Below are positions 58,501-64,000 of a stretch of 64,000 nucleotides of DNA, in pieces. Within the stretch, counting starts at the first letter, position 1; every line of letters starts with the position of its first letter. The stretch is from Epichloe hybrida (taxonomy: Eukaryota; Ascomycota; Sordariomycetes; Hypocreales; Clavicipitaceae): NCBI GenBank assembly GCA_019022495.1, contig JAFEKR010000006.1, positions 434,001 to 498,000 on the forward strand, written 5' to 3'. The position numbers and the translations under genes are program-made. The notes beneath the pieces were generated by a model, which was not told where the DNA came from, did not search any database, and worked only from the letters and a program-made list of their open reading frames with translations.

Positions 58501-59147
58501 CCAGGTGCGCGGCGTACAGCATCGGCCTGGACGGCGAAACGACGTCTCCGAGGGAAACGCGGCCCCCTTGCCCCGAGAGCCCCGAGGGGCAGTACTTCAT
58601 GACGACGACTTCGTTGTGCGCCGTGGCAAGGACCGCGTCGTCCACGCAGAACAGGGAGACGGCCGCATCGTGGATCCAGTCCGGAGCCGTGGCGGTCGCC
58701 AGGAGCAGAGGCCGACATCGCTCCGCGAGAGGACCCCCGTCGAAAAGAGCAATCCTGGCAGCTCCCCAAAGAAGAATTCTCGAGCCCTGCACGCGGATTC
58801 CATGAATAGGCTGGTCCTCGAAGACGGGGAGGCAGAAGGCGGGCTCGGAGGCGGGCCGAGGAGCGTCTTCGTAGATGGCCAGGTCGCCATCTTGGCCTGC
58901 TAGGAAGAATTTGTTGCCGGAAGAAGCCGCGTAGAATGCTGCAGACGTGACGGGCACTTGGGCGAGCTGTCTTTGGAGCGTGATCCCTCGTGACTATAAA
59001 CATAACATGACCATGTCAGTTATTGTCTTTTTTTCTCTCCTTCGTTTTCTTTTCTCATCGAGGGGGGCAGAGGAACAGCGGGGCGGGGGGCGGGGCAGCA
59101 AGGCGTGGGCGTACATGTACATGTACTGAAGCTGGCGTAGATGCCAT
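55544..59147 (-). CDS. RTT10: WDR6/Rtt10-type WD40 protein (tRNA 2'-O-methylation partner Trm734)
   Basis: Large WD40 protein that, in yeast and human, binds the Trm7/FTSJ1 methyltransferase for 2'-O-methylation of the tRNA wobble position. Exon 1 59127-59147 (MASTPAS) and exon 2 55544-58993; intron 58994-59126 (133 bp) gives SSRGITLQRQLAQVPVTSAAF. Product 1156 residues. Repeats visible: KFFLAGQDGDLAIYED, LRGHEGSIYGVDIS, LASCSDDRTIRIWDIS, GHASRIWGVKFA, GREIRALGSNGRFIASGAEDTSIRIWEC, MKAHVTGLQKLRW, VTGGDDNAVGFV, and RRAHAAAVNGVALLP. An eight-glycine run (EAGGGGGGGGGPS) sits in a variable loop. The short first exon uses a non-consensus GTACAT donor, so the N-terminus is less sure than the rest. 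Confidence 0.88.
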
Positions 59148-59430
59148 GGTCGTGGGGACTCGGGGAAGGAGCGGCGTGGGGTCAAGAAGCCATGGGAGAA
59201 GAAGTGCAGCATGGAATGAGGGATCTCGGGATGGTGTGGAGGCCGGGGTTGGTCGGGTCGTGATGAGAGGCCATTAGAATGAATGGGAGGGAGGTTTCAT
59301 TGTGGACAATGCACGTCGGAAATTTTTGAGGGGGGGGCTGAGCCCACCGTGATCACTGGCAGTGCTCCGTTCATTGTCACGAACAATCACGCCACGGTCG
59401 AACAGAGTTATTCCGTCAGAACCAACATCA

Positions 59431-59468
<38 letters not shown>

Positions 59469-59682
59469 ATCATGTTTGGATGGCAATTCTTCGCGTCTAT
59501 TCATATCATGCATAACGATGATGCTCCATGTTCACCAGTTATGGAACCAAGTCCTCCGAACGCCCGGGATAATGCCCAGAATACCAGCCTTGATTCAGGG
59601 TGGACAAGGAAAATCTTTTGCTCTGATATCCTCCAAAATAGGAATATCGGCACTAGGAAGGAATAAAGAAAGAGAAAACCAA
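59148..59682. other. Intergenic between RTT10 promoter and SUR7-family gene 3' end
   Basis: No gene recognised. It includes an AT then GT dinucleotide run at 59430-59470. Confidence 0.5.
59430..59470. repeat. Compound AT/GT dinucleotide microsatellite
   Basis: Seven AT units (59431-59444) run directly into twelve GT units (59445-59468). It lies about 210 bp past the SUR7-family stop. Confidence 0.95.
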
Positions 59683-60660
59683 TTACGCTCGATGCGAGTA
59701 CGGCTCATACGCCAAGTTGGTTTTGCCCTGGTTAGAATCGTAGTAGCCGGGGTTCTGCCCGCCCGTCATCTCAAAGTTGTTGTTGCCGCCGATGGGACGG
59801 TACGCGCCCGTGGGCAGCAGTTTCTCGCCATCGCCTTGAGCAGCGTCGACGTTGCGCGGGCTTCTTCTCTTCTGGCGACGCTCCGGCTTGCAGCAGCAAA
59901 TGGTGAAGATCCAGAAGAAGGCGGCGGCCATGGCAAAGGCGGCGGCCATGGCAAAGGCGGCGGCGATCCAGACGGTGGCGAGGAAGCGGCCGCCAAACTG
60001 GCCCTTGACGCCGTAGTACTTGGCTGTGCTCTCGACGGCGCCGATGACGATGGTGGCCATGGCCGTGGAGAGACCTGCCGCCACGCCGACAAGCACGGCC
60101 GTGATGCCGGCCACGAGCCAGGTGAGGCAGGATACCGCGCGAGAGCAGCTGGCGAAGATGCCGACGAGAAGCTCCAAGCCGAGGGCGACGAGGGCGACGA
60201 TGAAGGCCACCTCGGTCCACTTGGTGACGGTGCGGAACGTCTTGAGCGCTCCCTTGATCTCGTTGGGCAGCTCAACCTTGACGCCGGCCGTCGAGGTCAG
60301 CGACTCGACGAAGCTGTCGTTGAGGGCGGTGGCGGCCCAGTCGAACTTTGCCTTTGTGCATTGACGCTCGCCATCGCTGCCCGTGTAGCAGTAGCCCCAG
60401 AGGTCGACTTCGTACGTGTTTGCGAGGTTGAGGTCGGCGGCCGTTATGTTGTCTGTCTTGACGTCACGCAGGCTGATGCCGATTTTGCCGGCGAGGTGGG
60501 CGGCATCAACCGGGCTGATGCTGAGGTTTCGCGCGTCGAGCTGGAACATCCATAGTTGGTTGTGGGCTACGCCGGAGAGTGTGGCAACGAGGAGGGCGAC
60601 GATGGAGGCGATGGTCAGGATGAGGGGGAGGGCGACGCAGAAGAAGCGGCCGACGCCCAT
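59683..60660 (-). CDS. SUR7/PalI-family four-span membrane protein
   Basis: Cortical plasma-membrane protein of the SUR7 group, associated in yeasts with eisosome domains and cell-wall integrity. Single exon, 325 residues, start ATG 60660 (MGVGRFFCVALPLILTIASIVALLVATLSG). Four membrane segments: residues about 5-30, then about 140-165 (WTEVAFIVALVALGLELLVG), about 175-200 (LTWLVAGITAVLVGVAAG) and about 220-250 (WIAAAFAMAAAFAMAAAFFW). The extracellular loop has the family motif WGYCYTGSDGERQC. The C-tail is cytosolic, with KPERRQKRR and a Tyr/Asn-rich end (PGYYDSNQGKTNLAYEPY). An exact 18-bp tandem duplication lengthens the last membrane segment. A long antisense open frame is a shadow. Confidence 0.88.
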   Translation of the reverse strand: MGVGRFFCVALPLILTIASIVALLVATLSGVAHNQLWMFQLDARNLSISPVDAAHLAGKIGISLRDVKTDNITAADLNLANTYEVDLWGYCYTGSDGERQCTKAKFDWAATALNDSFVESLTSTAGVKVELPNEIKGALKTFRTVTKWTEVAFIVALVALGLELLVGIFASCSRAVSCLTWLVAGITAVLVGVAAGLSTAMATIVIGAVESTAKYYGVKGQFGGRFLATVWIAAAFAMAAAFAMAAAFFWIFTICCCKPERRQKRRSPRNVDAAQGDGEKLLPTGAYRPIGGNNNFEMTGGQNPGYYDSNQGKTNLAYEPYSHRA

Positions 60661-63600
60661 GGCTGCGGTCGGTGGACGACGACCTGGTTGGTGATGGACG
60701 ACGACCTGGTTGGTGGTGGACGAAGAGTGGTGTGGTGACGTTGTTTGACACAAGTGGGATGCAAGCGAATGTTGGTCAACAAGCATGAGAAGGAATTGCG
60801 CGCAACGTTGGTGCTGGGCCGTGCATGTGTTTATATAAACGCAACATGTACGCATCCATGTATTACTTGTGTACTCCAGCCAGTTCAGCCAGTTTCGACC
60901 GTGCCCAGTAGTGTGCCCAGTTTCGCAACGCGGCGGAGCTGACACGGCGACGCTGACACGGCGACGATGGCTGGTGGCATCAACAAAACCCGAGACGTGC
61001 AGTGGCGCAGCCTCCACGGAGTGTGACACAGAAAAAAGCGGTCCTCCATGTGGTCCATGATTCGGCGCAGCACGCAGCATGACACACAGTGACGCAAGAT
61101 GTATAGTCTTAACATGGACGCGTGCTTCGCCTCATTGTCTCACGTTAGGCCGTTCACGAGCAGAGCGAGCGGAGAGAACTCCATGGCTAGACGAGGTGGG
61201 TCCTCCTCCCTCGTTACAAGTTGTGTGTGGATGAGGACGCGCAATGCCTGGCAACGTTGATGGCTTTTTCTTACGTCGATGGCTTTTTCTTCCGTCGCCA
61301 GCTCTGTATTAGCCACTGGCGCAGCCACGGCACACTCCGATCGCAAAACTCAATTCAGCAATGTTCGAAGCTGCGCGTACTCTTCGCTGAGCCCCATGCT
61401 GGAGCTCACCGTCCCGCGCTCAGCCATCGCTAGTTCGGGCGAGGAACCAAATATAGAAACCAGACACTCGCCGCCAAAGCGAATTGTCGAGCCGCGTGGC
61501 ATGCTGACTGATCTGATACATCAAGTCAGTGAGTGACCAGTGATTCTCACCAATTCAACACGGGCTTGTAGGTGCGATTCCACGCAATTGATCGCTGTCC
61601 CTTCCTTACCTGAGCCGCTTCCTCTCTATGCTCCCATTCCTTACGCGCGGCGTGGCATGCTTTCAATCGTCTTGAAGAAAGCTGCCTGCAGAGCATTGAC
61701 CGACTACTCTCGTCAAGGTTTCCCTTTCCAAAGAAAAAAGAAAAGAGAGGGTTTTATTGCGACGTTTTACATCCGGTGACACAACTGTCGCCGGTACCTC
61801 AGCACTATCATTGGTCAGACCTACGCATTCAGATGCTGTCGCACATCTTGGAGCAACTACAGGAGCGGTCGGCTTGGCGGTGAAGTCTGACTTGTTCGCT
61901 AATGCAATACTTATCCTCGCTTGCAGGTTGTTGGCTACGACAACGTAACCAAGCCGTAGTACTACTTCGTCTCGTAGACTTGCGCAGAGAGAAAGAGAGA
62001 GCATGGAGCCGTGTCACCATTTTAAACCTGGGTCCTGTATTTGACTTGCTCAAGATCTGGCACCCCTGGTCTAAGAGGTCTGCGCCCGAGCCGGCAAAGC
62101 TGGGCATGAGAGTCAATAAGTCTGAAATTCGTGAGGGATGCCCGAGTTGATGTTGGGATGATAAACTCGTGCGCGCCAGGTCGTGCCGGCCCAGCAGATC
62201 TTTGGAAATATCCTCATGATAATCATCCGGCATTCTTCATCTCCATGGTACTTGCTGTCAGTGGTTCAGATTGTAATGTTGTATCCGCCTGTCTTCGATT
62301 AACCTGGCTTATCTCGGACGGGGACATTGCCTTTAGGTGGTCTGTAGAACGAATCTCAATCTCACTAGCAAAGTCTCAGACATTGAACAGGAACAAACTG
62401 CGTCTCTCGGACGGATTAAAAAGCATGGAATAACCGGACCCGACCTGGTCACATGCTTTGAGCTGAAATATATTTGGCAGATGTTCCATGCATGCCAAGC
62501 AAGACATTGCTTCTCCGACAGGTCGTGATTCTGGTAGGGAGAATGCGTTCGAGCGGACAAGCAGATGCAACCACCGCCAGAACCATTCTCAGCAGCACCG
62601 ATGTGGGGGCGGTGATGGTTCAGTCCAAGTGCCTGGTTGATGGTGAGGTTAGCCCCTACCGGGATCTGACCGCTACGCGCGAGCCAGATGGGCGAGACTT
62701 TGTGGTTTACCTAAAGTAAGGTGTATTAGTAGGTAGATAACACGACGTCCTAGGTGGCCGAAACTTATCGTAGGGCATCAGACTGCCATAGCGACGAAAG
62801 GGAACGGGGACTTGACAGACCCTCGCGTTTGGGTCCATGTATTGCAGCCCAATGTAATTTTACTGGCAGTTAACTGTTGAAGTTATATTGGCATCCAGAC
62901 CAGCTCGGCCCGGGGCGGCATGGAGAAGGCATGCTGGATGAATGAGAAATGGTGGATAGGTGAAACAAACTAGGGTACGGAGCAGTGTGAGCAGTGTGCG
63001 TCTGATAATAATAAGCACGCACCGAGTACGGGTTACCTACCCTACAGATTACGAAGCACTCGGTGTGGGGAGATGGCAGGTGCAGGAGGGGGGTTAAGTT
63101 GGCAGGAAGCACTGAAGCGGGCAAGCGGGCGTCGGGTGATAATGGACGGTGGGGCCTGGCCTCAGTGGGCCAATCAGGCCCAGCCGTCACAGCCATCACC
63201 AGACAACACGCCCGGCTCCCGTCTGGGTTTCAATATTCCATGTTCCCCCCCACCAGGTCCGTCGCAATTCGTCTTACCATGGCTTCCAGTCTCACGGCGC
63301 CTCGTCACGAAGCTTATTTTCCGTTGATTAATCAATCAACGCCTTTCCACCCACTGTCCGGGTTTTGATCTCTCTGTCCGCTTTCACTCCTCCGACTGTG
63401 ACTTTCAAACGTCTGATTATCCAGACTCTGAAAAAGCAGACTCCACCACTCGTCGGCTGGCTCCCCAGTTATCGACTGGTTATACCGTTTTGCTCCTGGT
63501 CAGCTGAGCACTTCGACTCTCGTCGTCAGCCAACAACAGATTTCACACAGTCTGCGCATCCTCCAACTTTCCCAGTGGCAATACCTGGGCATTATCTGGC

Positions 63601-64000
63601 GCTCAGCTCGCCCATGTCGATTGCCAAAGCAGCTTTCGTCTCTGATAAGACATCGCTCGGCCGCACCGTCTGGAACAAGAACTGTACCCAACAACCGAAC
63701 AACTTCTCGGCTCGTACAAAGCGTGCCTGGATCGTCGCTCGCAGTCCATCTAGTAGGCTTTTGCAACTGTCGCAACTGCCAAAAAACGGCACTGTTGCCA
63801 AGAGCAAGCGCCGATAATCGCACGGCCAGGGATTCAAGTTGAGATAGCCTCTGTCTCCTTCAATTCGGACGGACCTTGCGGCCAGCAAGCTCCTTGAGGC
63901 ATTGCCAATCGTCGCATTTTAACTCTTCTTGGCGTATTCATTCAAACGCACAAATTCTTGTGTGCAAACGATCCGTCGCCACCCTGCTCAAGCAAGACAT
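60661..64000. other. Intergenic, no gene recognised to the window end
   Basis: About 3.3 kb. Only short overlapping frames occur and none shows a recognisable family. Candidates such as 62474-62719 (+) and 63276-63368 (+, MASSLTAPRHE) lack support. The final 700 bases are pyrimidine-rich on the + strand and may be the promoter or leader of a gene beyond the window. Confidence 0.45.

Noticed and set aside
58112..58903. 263-codon + strand frame opposite RTT10
   Set aside because: GC-rich shadow of the WD40 coding sequence.
59362..60555. 397-codon + strand frame opposite the SUR7-family gene
   Set aside because: Antisense shadow; low-complexity Gly/Asp/Ala composition; the minus strand has four membrane spans and a family motif.
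1..64000. tRNA genes
   Set aside because: I looked for B-box words of the GGTTCGAATCC type on both strands and found only coding or unstructured matches. A tRNAscan-SE run would settle it.

Overview
The window is nuclear DNA of a filamentous ascomycete. The protein sequences look like Sordariomycetes, most likely Hypocreales; this rests on remembered similarity of the L-arabinitol 4-dehydrogenase, Sfp1, IMPDH and Pex13 orthologues, not on a search. Genes carry short introns (mostly 54-134 bp) with GTRNGT donors and CTAAC or CTGAC branch sites. There are no operons, no rRNA genes and no tRNA that I could see. I place 17 protein-coding genes, 15 of them spliced or partial; splice sites were chosen by joining frames so that conserved protein blocks run on.

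Region by region. 1-10 kb: the 3' part of tRNA-dihydrouridine synthase DUS3 (+), peroxin PEX13 (-), CAF-1 subunit CAC2 (-), then a 3-kb gap holding a miniature inverted-repeat element at 9705-9954. 10.9-20.8 kb: a full-length ABCC transporter (+), respiratory supercomplex factor RCF2 (-) and IMP dehydrogenase (+). 20.8-27 kb: tandem-repeat-rich DNA and the zinc-finger regulator SFP1 (+). 27-35.3 kb: a kelch-BTB protein (-), divergent from the APC/C activator CDC20 (+, with a 5-codon uORF), and the TFIIA large subunit TOA1 (+, with a 773-bp first intron). 35.3-47.4 kb: gene-poor DNA whose only convincing gene is a LaeA-like methyltransferase with six exons. 47.4-54 kb: ATP synthase subunit g (-), L-arabinitol 4-dehydrogenase (-), a FunK1-type kinase (-) and a small spliced gene for a secreted cysteine-containing peptide (-). 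55.5-60.7 kb: the WDR6/Rtt10 tRNA-methylation partner (-) and a SUR7-family membrane protein (-). 60.7-64 kb: no gene recognised.

Most genes are conserved housekeeping genes. They cover tRNA modification (DUS3, RTT10), mitochondrial respiration (RCF2, ATP20), peroxisome import, chromatin assembly, cell cycle, general transcription and GTP supply. They do not form one pathway. Accessory candidates are the LaeA-like methyltransferase, the FunK1 kinase and the secreted peptide, all between 42 and 54 kb, although ATP20 and LAD1 sit among them. No biosynthetic gene cluster, CRISPR array or virus-like gene was found. The most useful new items are the unlisted secreted peptide gene (53379-53649), the MITE, the CDC20 uORF and the long TFIIA intron.
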